The notes beneath the pieces were generated by a model, which did no database searches, had not been told where the DNA came from, and was given only the letters and a program-made list of their open reading frames with translations. From NCBI RefSeq assembly GCF_011764565.1, contig NZ_AP022871.1:496001-560000 (forward strand): 64,000 bases of DNA, read 5' to 3'. The stretch comes from Phytohabitans suffuscus. GTDB taxonomy: Bacteria; Actinomycetota; Actinomycetes; Mycobacteriales; Micromonosporaceae. Numbering within the stretch: position 1 is the stretch's first letter; each line of letters starts with the position of its first letter. The translations under genes were made by a program, and so were the position numbers. Below, piece by piece: positions 18,488 through 26,770 of this stretch.

Positions 18488-19927
18488 CTACAGCGTCTGT
18501 TGACCTTGCGGGCGCGTCGTGTCTGGGGAGTTCTCGCTGCTCAGCATGCAGTGTACGCCGTCGCAGATGATCATGATCTGATTCGACCGCAGGTACCGGA
18601 CCAGTTCGTGTGGATCTCGACTTTCAGTGTGGCTGAGTTCGGTGGACAGCTGGACGAGTACTTGGTCCTCGCGAAGGTACAGGTTTCTTGGGCGGTCGAC
18701 GGCGGGTTGCTTGGCGCTGGTGTGGCCGTGGCGGCAGCGGTAGCCGGGGCGGCCGTTGACCCAGTGGGCGTCCATCCGCCGCCCGCAGAATTGGCAGCGG
18801 AGCAGACCCGCGAGCAGATAGGTTCGGGTGGTCCCGTCGCCGGTAGGCCGAGCGGCGCGGACGGCCTGGGCGGCGACGAAGTCGGCCTCGCTGACCAGCC
18901 CGGGGTGTGCCATCTTCCTGGAGATCACCCAGTCCTGGGCCGGGTTCCATCGCAGCACTTCTCGGTGGCTACGCCCGCCTTCGGCCAGCTCGGTGGGTTC
19001 TCGGTCGGTGCGTTGCCGGTTCCATATCTGCCGGCCGGTGTAACGCGGGTTGGCCAGGATCGCCGCGACAGTCCGCAGCGTCCATCCGTCAGCCGTTCGG
19101 TGCGGGTTGCGGCCGGGGTCGACCGCAGACGGGCAGGCAACTCCCATCTCGTTGAGTCTGCGGGCGATACCGGCGACGCTACGCCCGGCCAGCCGCTGCG
19201 CAAACATCCACCGCACGTACGGCGCGGTGGCCGGGTCAGGTTCCAGTCGCCGGAGTCGGCGGCCCCATCGGGCGTGCGCGGCGTTAGGATGCGGCCCGGC
19301 GTCCACCAGCTGGTATCCGTACGGCGGCCGGCCGCCCAGGTAGCGTCCCTGCTCGCGGGCCTGGGCCTGCATCGCGGCGGTGACCCGGAACCGGGAGCGC
19401 AGCACCTCGCGTTGGGATTGGGCACCCAGCAGCGTGATGATCGCCCGGTGGGTCGGACTGTGCCCGTCGATGGGGCCGCTCGTCTCGGGCAGCCACAACT
19501 GCACACCGTGCGTGTCGAACAGCGGCGCCAGGTTGAGGAGCTGGTCGCCGGAGAACGCCCGCTCGTACTCGCCGACCACCACCGCGTCCAACCCCCGGTT
19601 CGGGTCGGCCAAGGCCGCCAGTAGGGCAGCGGCTTGTCGCCGGTCTTGCCACGGCCGACGCCGCGAGCATCCGACATCGAAGAACTCTGTCACGATTGAG
19701 CCGCGGCCGCTGATGAGGTCGCGGGCGGCTTCGCGCTGCCAAGCACACGACGACATCGGATCTTGAAAGTCCTTCGTGGATATTCGGCCGTACAAGGCGA
19801 ACCTCAACCCGCCCGAGGCGACCGAGGCAGCAGTGACGCGAGTACGGGATCTTGCAGCTCTGCTCGGCCGGCGGTGCGCCCAACTGGCGAGCGAATCGGC
19901 CTCGCGTTCCTTCAGTACAGCGGTCAC
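18488..19927 (-). CDS. Large serine recombinase
   Basis: This 479-residue protein starts at a GTG with GGAG eight bases before it. The resolvase domain lies at about 35-170: YGRISTKDF with the catalytic Ser, then VVVGEYERAFSGDQ and the long helix AQSQREVLRSRFRVTAAM. The recombinase domain follows (GRPPYGYQLVD, AGRSVAGIARRLNEMGV, VAAILANPRYTG), then a zinc ribbon CQFCGRRM...YRCRHGH. It is complete by length. Its 3' end lies beside tRNA-Leu and orphan genes follow, as at the edge of an integrated element. Confidence 0.9.
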   Translation of the reverse strand: MTAVLKEREADSLASWAHRRPSRAARSRTRVTAASVASGGLRFALYGRISTKDFQDPMSSCAWQREAARDLISGRGSIVTEFFDVGCSRRRPWQDRRQAAALLAALADPNRGLDAVVVGEYERAFSGDQLLNLAPLFDTHGVQLWLPETSGPIDGHSPTHRAIITLLGAQSQREVLRSRFRVTAAMQAQAREQGRYLGGRPPYGYQLVDAGPHPNAAHARWGRRLRRLEPDPATAPYVRWMFAQRLAGRSVAGIARRLNEMGVACPSAVDPGRNPHRTADGWTLRTVAAILANPRYTGRQIWNRQRTDREPTELAEGGRSHREVLRWNPAQDWVISRKMAHPGLVSEADFVAAQAVRAARPTGDGTTRTYLLAGLLRCQFCGRRMDAHWVNGRPGYRCRHGHTSAKQPAVDRPRNLYLREDQVLVQLSTELSHTESRDPHELVRYLRSNQIMIICDGVHCMLSSENSPDTTRPQGQQTL

Positions 19928-20518
19928 TCGGATCGCTCCATCCGTGTTCGATCTGGTCGGCACAGAGTCGACCGTGGCGGTTCGCCATGCACGCTGGCCA
20001 GGGACGTCCACCGAAAGCGATACGCCGAGAACCGGTTGAGCGCCCGGACGGGACTGGCCCGACATACGGCCGGTTTGCTCCCTCAGAACAAGGTTCTGTA
20101 GAAGGTTCTGTGTACCGCCGCGCTTGTCTGGCGACCCGGCTGCGGTCGGCACGAGCCTGCTCAACACACTGGGCGCGGTTAGGACCAGCTTCGATACCAC
20201 GGCGACTTCGACTGCCTAGCATCGCGATCGCCAACCGCGTCCCTGGCGGATGTCCGCCCGCCGACTGACGAGGAGCAGGCCACCGGGACGAGGCCGAGCA
20301 AGGTCGACCTCGTCCGGTCGCGGGCAGACCGGCGTCCTCGGTGCCGTAGCCGACAACCTTGATGACGACCATGCGGTCACGCTCACCGAGAAGGCCGTAC
20401 CTACTTCATGAGATCGATCCCGCCCTGAGGCACGTAGATGGCAGCACGAGGGGTCCGTGCTCGCTGACCTCATTGCCGATCCTAATGATGCGACCCACGC
20501 GGATCGGTCCAGACCGGC
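19928..20518. other. Gene-free stretch
   Basis: No supported gene. Base composition is slightly less GC-rich than its surroundings, as in the rest of this island. I see no att-like copy of the tRNA 3' end here. Confidence 0.4.
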
Positions 20519-21157
20519 TCAGCGCCTGTTCCGTCGATAGGAGCGGTTGGCCTCGCGAGTTCGTAGCCGTTCGTAGGTTTGATCTCGCACGTATGTGTCG
20601 ACCGGAACGCCTGCTAACCCAGCTGCCTGTGCGATGTTCCAGGCGGTACCGGCACACCGGCTGCACCACTCTCGATCTCGAACAAGAGAGGCCACCATAC
20701 CGCCGCCGAACGTTACGTGCTCCTCACCATGGCTGTCGGTGAAGTAATAGGGCTTGACAGCCGAACATCCATAGATTGAGCCCCAGTGCTTGCGGTCGCC
20801 ACCGCCGCCAAACGACTCGACAACGGACGGATCGGGCAGCTGCACGCAGTACAGCGCCAGATCCTGGTGTATCCCCGGCGCCACAAAGTGGTCTTCGAGG
20901 TCAGACAGCCCACATCGTTGACAGATTCGGTCTCTGAGCAATGTCTGCACGAGAGCACGAATCGGTGGCAGCGACTCTTCCGAGGGTTGGCCGTCATTGT
21001 TGTCGATCGGTTCAGTAACGAATCCCGTTCCGTAGGCCCGGGAGGGAAGCCAGTAGCGATGGGTCGCAGACCAGCGCACGCGCCGGCCGGCGCCTCGGCG
21101 GTCGTATGCGACGACAGCCCACAACTGGTCAAGAAGCTCGACCAGGGCAGCGTCCAT
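20519..21157 (-). CDS. Hypothetical protein with two CxxC motifs
   Basis: From the ATG at 21157 this is 212 residues. I do not recognise the family. CQRCGLSDLEDHF near residue 80 and CSRCAGTAWNIAQAAG near 165 are two CxxC pairs that may form one zinc site. Between them lie HQDLALYCVQLPDPS and a Gly-rich loop. The C-terminus is very Arg-rich (RTREANRSYRRNRR), so nucleic-acid binding is possible. It is an orphan gene of the tRNA-Leu island with no operon partner on its strand. Confidence 0.55.
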   Translation of the reverse strand: MDAALVELLDQLWAVVAYDRRGAGRRVRWSATHRYWLPSRAYGTGFVTEPIDNNDGQPSEESLPPIRALVQTLLRDRICQRCGLSDLEDHFVAPGIHQDLALYCVQLPDPSVVESFGGGGDRKHWGSIYGCSAVKPYYFTDSHGEEHVTFGGGMVASLVRDREWCSRCAGTAWNIAQAAGLAGVPVDTYVRDQTYERLRTREANRSYRRNRR

Positions 21158-21265
21158 TGGTCGATCATAGACGGAACGAACATCGTTCGAGGCGCAGGGA
21201 GAGTGGTGAGCTGGTGCTCGCCCTGCGCTTGTCAGTTTGCTCGCCCGAAGGTGCATCGTCCAGGA

Positions 21266-22432
21266 TCATTGGCCTGCTCGGTACCGGTGCAGCCACTCGG
21301 TATCGCCATCTCCGGCCGTGGCGACCATGCCGGCACAGAGCCAGATCATTGCAGGGAAGAAGTCAATATCCAGGGTCTCGGACAGGTGGTTCACGGTGAC
21401 CTCTGTGACGCCCCGGTGTTCGGCAAGGAACGCTTCACCTTCGGGATGGCCGGCCAGTGACGACGCGATGGCTGTAGCGCCGGCGTACTCGCCGCCGAAA
21501 TTGGCTGCAACCCATGCGACCGCGTCGTTGAGCTGTACGGAAGTAATCTTGGCCTCCCTCATGGAGACCAGGTATCCCATTGCGTTGACGATCAGCATGG
21601 CGATCAAAGGCCCGCCGTCGTCCTCGTCAAGTTCGACGAGCGACGTGATCAGGTTGCGTGGTATGTCCGGCCGGTCTTGGTCGAGGACGGCCCCAACAAG
21701 TTCTTCGCAGACGTTGGCTGCCTCAACATCGAAGTCAAGGTCGTCGTTGTCCTCGTGGTCGTCCTCATCTTCGTCGTGTTGAGATTGGGCGCCGGTGGCG
21801 GCGAAGGCGGCGAGGAGCACCGGCAAGGCTGCCTCGTCCGGAGAGTCGGCGACGGTGCGCTCGACGTCCTCGGCAAGCTCCGCTCCGCCCCAGGCGCGGG
21901 CGTGCTCCTTCGCGACGGCCAGCGCTGCGGGGTCGGCGGCAAGGCTATGGACCAGTTCACTGGCCATGCCTTGCAGCAGGGTTCGGACAAGGTGCCCGTC
22001 GCCGTGGTCTTCACGTTCGGTGTCCTGCATCCGTTCGATTAGCGAGGCCGCGTAGCTGGGGTTGTCCCTGGCCAGTCGCAGGGATGTGGCGGAGGCACCG
22101 ATGCGCAGCTTGCGGATCTCCTCGTTGGGGTCAACGACGAGACCCGGATGGGTGCGCAGGTACCGGGCGATCGCGGCATCCCATTCGCGACGATCCTCGT
22201 CGCTGCGGAAGGTACCGTCGAGCATCGGCAGTAAACCATCGGTGTGCTGTGTGGCGTAGATCCAGGCCGGCGAGATGCCCAGCGCTTCCAGCGTGGCCAC
22301 GCTGTGTCGTTCCAGGTCCACCGTGGTCAACGGCGTTGGTTCGTCGGCGTCCGGATCGAAAAACAACGGATCATCAGGGCCTGGTGGACGACCGAACTTC
22401 CCCTCGAAGCGGTCGTACTGCGCACGCAGCAT
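21266..22432 (-). CDS. Hypothetical helical protein with acidic linker
   Basis: This is 388 residues from the ATG at 22432; an earlier in-frame start would overlap the divergent gene at 22467. No recognised domain. The N-terminal part (RAQYDRFEGKFGRPPGPDDPLFFDPD) is followed by helical segments, then a strongly acidic run HDEDEDDHEDNDDLDFD near residue 245, then a second helical region ending TEWLHRYRAGQ. It looks like a cytoplasmic protein of two helical halves. The divergent neighbour 35 bases away may be functionally linked. Confidence 0.55.
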   Translation of the reverse strand: MLRAQYDRFEGKFGRPPGPDDPLFFDPDADEPTPLTTVDLERHSVATLEALGISPAWIYATQHTDGLLPMLDGTFRSDEDRREWDAAIARYLRTHPGLVVDPNEEIRKLRIGASATSLRLARDNPSYAASLIERMQDTEREDHGDGHLVRTLLQGMASELVHSLAADPAALAVAKEHARAWGGAELAEDVERTVADSPDEAALPVLLAAFAATGAQSQHDEDEDDHEDNDDLDFDVEAANVCEELVGAVLDQDRPDIPRNLITSLVELDEDDGGPLIAMLIVNAMGYLVSMREAKITSVQLNDAVAWVAANFGGEYAGATAIASSLAGHPEGEAFLAEHRGVTEVTVNHLSETLDIDFFPAMIWLCAGMVATAGDGDTEWLHRYRAGQ

Positions 22433-22466
22433 GTCATGATGCCTGGGCCAGTGGGAGAGGTGGACG

Positions 22467-22994
22467 ATGCCAGTCAGCAAGAAGAGGCCGACGCGGGCCG
22501 CGCGCTCAGCCACGAGACGCGGGACTTACAAGGCCGACAAGGACAAGGGTGTTGCCCTCTACCATGTCATGCGCGCCGACGAGGACTTCGAGACGACCGC
22601 CGACATTCTCTTCCAGATCGTGAAGAAGGCTTCCCGGGAGTTTCCCGGGAAGCCACGCTATCTGTTCCTCGACGTCGAAGGACACCGAAACGCCGCGGGA
22701 GGCTACGATGCGGACGCGTACGAACTTTACTCGAGCTTCATTCCCGGCTATCTCGGTCAGTTCCTGACCGAGATTCCCCTCATCGGCGCCCGTGCAAGAC
22801 GGGATGGGCAACGTGAGGACATGCCCGACCACCTTGTCCTCTCACCGGGCGGAACCAGCGAGGGTCGCGCTGAGCGCCTGGGTGAGCAGGCTTCGCGGAC
22901 CGGAATGCCGATCTGGGACGCCGATACCGGCAGTACCGTGCATCCTGACGGAACGATCACGCCACCAGCGCAGGCTGGATCGACCGAGGAGTAG
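22467..22994 (+). CDS. Hypothetical protein
   Basis: This is 175 residues with a GGGAGAGG ribosome site before the ATG. The N-terminus is basic (KKRPTRAARSATRRGTYK). The middle reads RYLFLDVEGHRNAAGGYDADAYEL, then SSFIPGYLGQFLTEIPL. The family is not recognised. Its stop is two bases before the next start and the GAGGAG in its last codons serves as that gene's ribosome site, so the two are co-translated. Confidence 0.6.
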   Translation: MPVSKKRPTRAARSATRRGTYKADKDKGVALYHVMRADEDFETTADILFQIVKKASREFPGKPRYLFLDVEGHRNAAGGYDADAYELYSSFIPGYLGQFLTEIPLIGARARRDGQREDMPDHLVLSPGGTSEGRAERLGEQASRTGMPIWDADTGSTVHPDGTITPPAQAGSTEE

Positions 22995-22996
22995 AG

Positions 22997-23287
22997 GTGG
23001 CCTCGATTCGCCAACTTCCCTCCGGCAACTACCAAGCGGCAGTTCTGCTTGCTGGCGGCACCCGCACCACCCAGACGTTTCCGGACGAAAACACGGCGCT
23101 GGCCTGGGCAATCGAGATGGAGACCGAGCGTGATCGGCTTCGTGACCAAGCACGAAACCGCAGCGTAAATGTGCATGTCACGGCTCTGTTGGCGGAACTT
23201 GCACACTTGGCTGACAAGGGACAGCTAACCGTCGAACACCGCGACAGATTGCGGGCCATCACCAGATCAATCCGCGCCGCGTCGTAG
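22997..23287 (+). CDS. Orphan integrase-type arm DNA-binding domain
   Basis: This is 96 residues from a GTG. Residues 1-45 (MASIRQLPSGNYQAAVLL, then GGTRTTQTFPDENTALAWA) match the N-terminal arm-binding domain of phage tyrosine integrases, a three-stranded sheet that grips arm sites. The rest is one long helix pair (ETERDRLRDQARNRSVNV...LLAELAHLADKGQLT) and there is no catalytic domain. It could be a relic or a stand-alone DNA-binding or directionality factor. It is translationally coupled to the gene before it. Confidence 0.6.
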   Translation: MASIRQLPSGNYQAAVLLAGGTRTTQTFPDENTALAWAIEMETERDRLRDQARNRSVNVHVTALLAELAHLADKGQLTVEHRDRLRAITRSIRAAS

Positions 23288-23601
23288 GAAAGGGTGGCCA
23301 CATGGGGAGTGGATCAGATCTGGATCGATTCGATTGGAGCGGCTCACGGATTCGGACCGTGCCTACCGTCCCAGGCTCATCGCTCCGGAACATCCGACGC
23401 TAGCGATGCGCCCACCCGTGAGGTTCGTGCGCGAGCTATGACCGGGTGGTTGGTTAGTCGGTGGTCATTTCGGCCCACAGCAACCCGGCAAGTTCCGGCC
23501 GAACCGCCCGTGATGATGTTCCGGCTGATCTGCGCTGTGATTGGCGCCCGTCGCCAGAGGGGTTGGAGGTCGGCCAGTTCGCCCGCGCCAGTACCAGCGC
23601 G

Positions 23602-24102
23602 TCACGCCTGCGGTCCCAGGCTGCGGCGGCGGGCCCGCACCGTGAAGCGAGGACCGACCCCGCTGTAGCCACCGCTGGTGGCGACGTCCCAACCGCGTTG
23701 TTGGCGCATCTGTTCCGCGAACGCGCGAAGATCACGAATCGTACAGCCGCAGTCGAGCCAGAGGTCGACGGAGATGTAGGTGCCGTTCGGATTGCGCTCG
23801 AACTCGCCGATCTGCCAGCGGACCTGGTGCTCGTGGTCTGCCAGGCCGGTGCGGGTCTCGTCATGAACCCACCCCATACCGCGCGCATACTGATCGAGAT
23901 CATCGATGGCGAAAAGGTCACTGCGGTAGTTGCCCGGCCAGACCGCGAACAGGCGCGACTGCCCCGCCAGAGCCCGCTGGTAAGCGGCCCTGTCGGCGCC
24001 CTGCGACACCGCGCCGTCGGCTGCCACCTCGATGTAGCACATCGTGCCCAGTTCGTACGGGAACTCCGTGCCCATCGCACCCGCGCTCCGCGGCTCAGCC
24101 AT
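23602..24102 (-). CDS. Hypothetical protein
   Basis: This is 166 residues; the start overlaps the upstream stop by eight bases. Family unknown. It has FPYELGTMCYIEVAADG near the start, then a segment with LDQYARGMGWVHDET and RWQIGEFERNPNGTYISVDLWLD, and a Cys pair in CGC. The mixed aromatic/acidic pattern suggests a compact alpha/beta protein. It forms a two-gene unit with 24095-24427. Confidence 0.5.
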   Translation of the reverse strand: MAEPRSAGAMGTEFPYELGTMCYIEVAADGAVSQGADRAAYQRALAGQSRLFAVWPGNYRSDLFAIDDLDQYARGMGWVHDETRTGLADHEHQVRWQIGEFERNPNGTYISVDLWLDCGCTIRDLRAFAEQMRQQRGWDVATSGGYSGVGPRFTVRARRRSLGPQA

Positions 24103-24427
24103 CACGCAACCAAGCACTCGCCTGGAAGCACGCGGTAAGCCACAGCGCCTCCGGATGATTCAAGATCACGTCACCGATGATCGGGACCCGGGTGAACGCC
24201 GAAGACTCCGAGACACCTTCGATCCCGATCCGGAACATGTCCGGGCTGATCCGCACAGGCTCCCAACCCAGGTCGCTGTGTAGTAGCACCGCCTGCGCCT
24301 CGCCGGGCCGCTGCACGAACACCAACTGTTCTCCATGCTGATTGACGAAGTAGCCGACGTAGTCCGTATCGTCGAAGGCGCCGCCCGATATCGAGGCCAA
24401 CGCCGCTACCAGGTCGGTGCGGCTCAT
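24095..24427 (-). CDS. Hypothetical small protein
   Basis: This is 110 residues from the ATG at 24427. No recognised domain: DTDYVGYFVNQHGEQLVFVQRP, then LLHSDLGWEPVRI and a helix ILNHPEALWLTACFQASAW. The size and fold pattern resemble immunity-like or antitoxin-like small proteins, but this is only an impression. It overlaps the following gene by eight bases, so the pair is probably translated together. Confidence 0.5.
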   Translation of the reverse strand: MSRTDLVAALASISGGAFDDTDYVGYFVNQHGEQLVFVQRPGEAQAVLLHSDLGWEPVRISPDMFRIGIEGVSESSAFTRVPIIGDVILNHPEALWLTACFQASAWLRDG

Positions 24428-24561
24428 CGTAGCTCTGCCTCTCCGTGAAGCCGAGCTAGTCATGTTCGGCTGCGGAGCCTTCGCAGTCAAGCCCACACGC
24501 CGCGCGGCATCGGCAACGGCGGCGACTCGATCAGCGCCTTCGATGCTGCCATCATGGCCCG

Positions 24562-25479
24562 GTGACCGAAGCGGCCGCTGAGAAGGCGCGGCAGGGCCTG
24601 ATGCGCGAGGCGCTCGCCGACGTGCTACTCGACCGTGCGGTCTGGACCAACGCCCGCCTGACCGCCGGCCGCCAACACGGTGTCGACCTGCACGAGGAGA
24701 CCATCACCCAGGACCTGCTCCTGGATATCGCCCGCGCACTGCCAGACCTGCAGATCAAGACCTACACCCGAGCTCAGGAAGCCCGTATCGGCGGCGACTG
24801 GCAATGGGATTGGTGGTTCGGCGGCTACCGATGGTTCGGACTCAGGCTGCAGGCCAAACGTCTCAAACGCATTCGCCGCAAGGTGCTCGGCTACGACCTC
24901 GGATACCGAGTCGGCGCACGCCGTACCCGACAGGTCGACCTCCTCACCGAGGGAGCCCGGCGCGACAGCATGGATGCCGCCTACGTCCTCTACAACGGTC
25001 CAGACCTGGACCTCAGGTTCGACTGGGTATGCCATCGACTGCCCGCGAGCGCGCCCTTCTTCGGCGTCAGCATCCTGCCCGCCGAAGTGGCACGACAGTT
25101 GGCCGACGCGAACACGCGCGACCTCACCACCGTCGCCGGCCACGCCCGCCCATGGTCGTGCCTGGCCACCTGCCCCCTCGGCGGCTGCACCAACCAAGGG
25201 CCATGGCGACGGTGGCCACCCGACGACTGGCCCGACGGTGTTGAACGCGATCTTGCCGAGCAAGTGGCCGCGAGCTTCCACCGGATCGCGATGCAATCCC
25301 GCTACCGCCAAGACTGGGGACCTCAACAGGAACAACAGCTGTACCAGCGCGTCCAGGCCGCCACCACACCCGACCGTAGCCAATACATCCACCAACTCCT
25401 GGAGACGGGCAACATCGCCGCAGCACCACGGCAGGTGATGGCTGTAACGATCTTCGACGAGACCCGCCGTCGGGCCTGA
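24562..25479 (+). CDS. DUF6615-like protein
   Basis: This is 305 residues from a GTG. The segment EETITQDLLLDIARALPDL followed by IGGDWQWDWWFGGYRWFGLRLQAKRL matches the DUF6615 family as I remember it (E-E-T-I-T, then GADWEWWF and QAKRL). The D/E-x(n)-QxK arrangement recalls PD-(D/E)xK nuclease-type cores, which is inference. A Cys cluster CLATCPLGGCTN lies near residue 197. It is an orphan gene in the tRNA-linked island, a context common for defence or mobile-element genes. Confidence 0.6.
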   Translation: MTEAAAEKARQGLMREALADVLLDRAVWTNARLTAGRQHGVDLHEETITQDLLLDIARALPDLQIKTYTRAQEARIGGDWQWDWWFGGYRWFGLRLQAKRLKRIRRKVLGYDLGYRVGARRTRQVDLLTEGARRDSMDAAYVLYNGPDLDLRFDWVCHRLPASAPFFGVSILPAEVARQLADANTRDLTTVAGHARPWSCLATCPLGGCTNQGPWRRWPPDDWPDGVERDLAEQVAASFHRIAMQSRYRQDWGPQQEQQLYQRVQAATTPDRSQYIHQLLETGNIAAAPRQVMAVTIFDETRRRA

Positions 25480-25724
25480 CACGGGTCGGGAAGTCCAGCC
25501 CGCAGAACATCGACTTGGCGCATCTGAGTGAGTTGGCCACCGTCGCGCTGTTCTGATGGCCATGACGTCATTTCGACGGACCGGCTAGCGTCAGTACCGT
25601 TGATAGGCCCGGTCCCAGTTGGGAATCGGTTCGTGTCGATCCCGACACACACCCATACCCAACAGCGCAGGTCAGGTGCCGTTTGGAGTGCTCGGCCTCC
25701 GAGGCGAATCGAACCCCAACACCC

Positions 25725-26219
25725 TCAACGGGCGAGGCGCGCTGGCCCTTGTTGAGGCGGTTCTTGCGTGTCCGCAGCACGCTGTGCTTGGTCAAGCTGC
25801 TGGGCGAGCTTCATGCAGCGGGCTGCGAGGGCCCGCGTGCGCTGGCTCAGCAACGAGAGCTCCTCGGTCGTCGGAAATTTGAGTATGTCCCTTGCTGGGT
25901 TGAGGAGCGCGACCTTGTGGCCGGCGGCGTTGTGATCCATAGTCAGAATGGCCACGGAGTGGATCAGTTCGTTTCGTTCTCCCCGTAGCTGTCGCGCGTC
26001 GTCGCGCAGCCGGCGCAGGTCGCCGGCCAGCCCGCCCGGACGGTCGATCACCTGTTTGAGCGTGCGCATCACCTCGCCGGGCCTGGCCATCAGCGTCCGC
26101 GCGAACGGCCAGTCCTTACCGAGCGCGAGGGCTATGAGCAGCGCGAGCTGAAGTTCCAGGCTCGTCGTGTCGATCGCCAAACCTCCGATCCCTCGTTCGA
26201 TCTCCGGCGACGGCTCCAT
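25725..26219 (-). CDS. Helical protein with HEPN-like RNxxxH motif
   Basis: From the ATG at 26219, preceded by AGGAGG, this gives 164 residues and is almost entirely helical. RLRDDARQLRGERNELIHS near residue 90 carries R-N-E-L-I-H, which fits the Rx4-6H motif of HEPN domains with the usual polar residue after the Arg. HEPN proteins are often RNases of toxin-antitoxin or defence systems. The opening ERGIGGLAIDTTSLELQLALLIA is typical of uncharacterised helical bundle families. No obvious antitoxin partner is adjacent. Confidence 0.55.
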   Translation of the reverse strand: MEPSPEIERGIGGLAIDTTSLELQLALLIALALGKDWPFARTLMARPGEVMRTLKQVIDRPGGLAGDLRRLRDDARQLRGERNELIHSVAILTMDHNAAGHKVALLNPARDILKFPTTEELSLLSQRTRALAARCMKLAQQLDQAQRAADTQEPPQQGPARLAR

Positions 26220-26768
26220 CGCAACCTCCTGAACGGCGAGCCCGGGCGACTTGATCAACGAATCCGTTGGGTTGTGGGGCCACGCGCCCGAGGGGCATGC
26301 TCGCAGATCAGGTTCCGCTGAGCGAACTCAGCATGCGCAACAGTGAGCGACGATGCCCCTCCCCCACTGCCCCCGAGCCTGGCACCCACCCTCAGTCCCT
26401 CAGGTCCGCCGGCACAGCAGGTCGGGACGACGACGCGGCCGGCCACCGCAAACACGGCCACGTCGCCCCATCGCCGCACTCATCTGCCGAATGTCGGACG
26501 TTTCGCAAGGGGTGGGCAGCGGGCGATGGGGCCGCCCTGAGCAGGGCGTGACCGACCTCTGCCATCCAGACAGGGAGCATCACCGCGATCGCTACGGACC
26601 CATCAAAAGGCGCTCGGAGCGCCGCGGCCCGCGAGTGAGCACGGCGTCCGCGTGGTCAGTAGCAAACTGCGTGTTGTCGGGTTCACTCTTCCCGAGGCGC
26701 CGCGGATGGCTTTTGCGGATTTGGGCTCCGCGGTGCGTGGGCGGGCGTCTTGTGGCTGTCTAGCTAGC
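26220..26768. other. Gene-free stretch left of the IS element
   Basis: No supported gene or strong structure seen. Confidence 0.4.
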
Positions 26769-26770
26769 TA

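Noticed and set aside
22433..22513. Longer N-terminus for the hypothetical gene 21266-22432
   Set aside because: It would run into the divergent gene at 22467, which has a strong ribosome site.
25680..25740. tRNA-like T-arm text (GGGGTTCGATTC on the minus strand) that resembles the 3' end of tRNA-Leu, possible att site
   Set aside because: The T stem does not pair, no acceptor stem is found, and the orientation is opposite to the tRNA, so it cannot be a direct-repeat attachment site.
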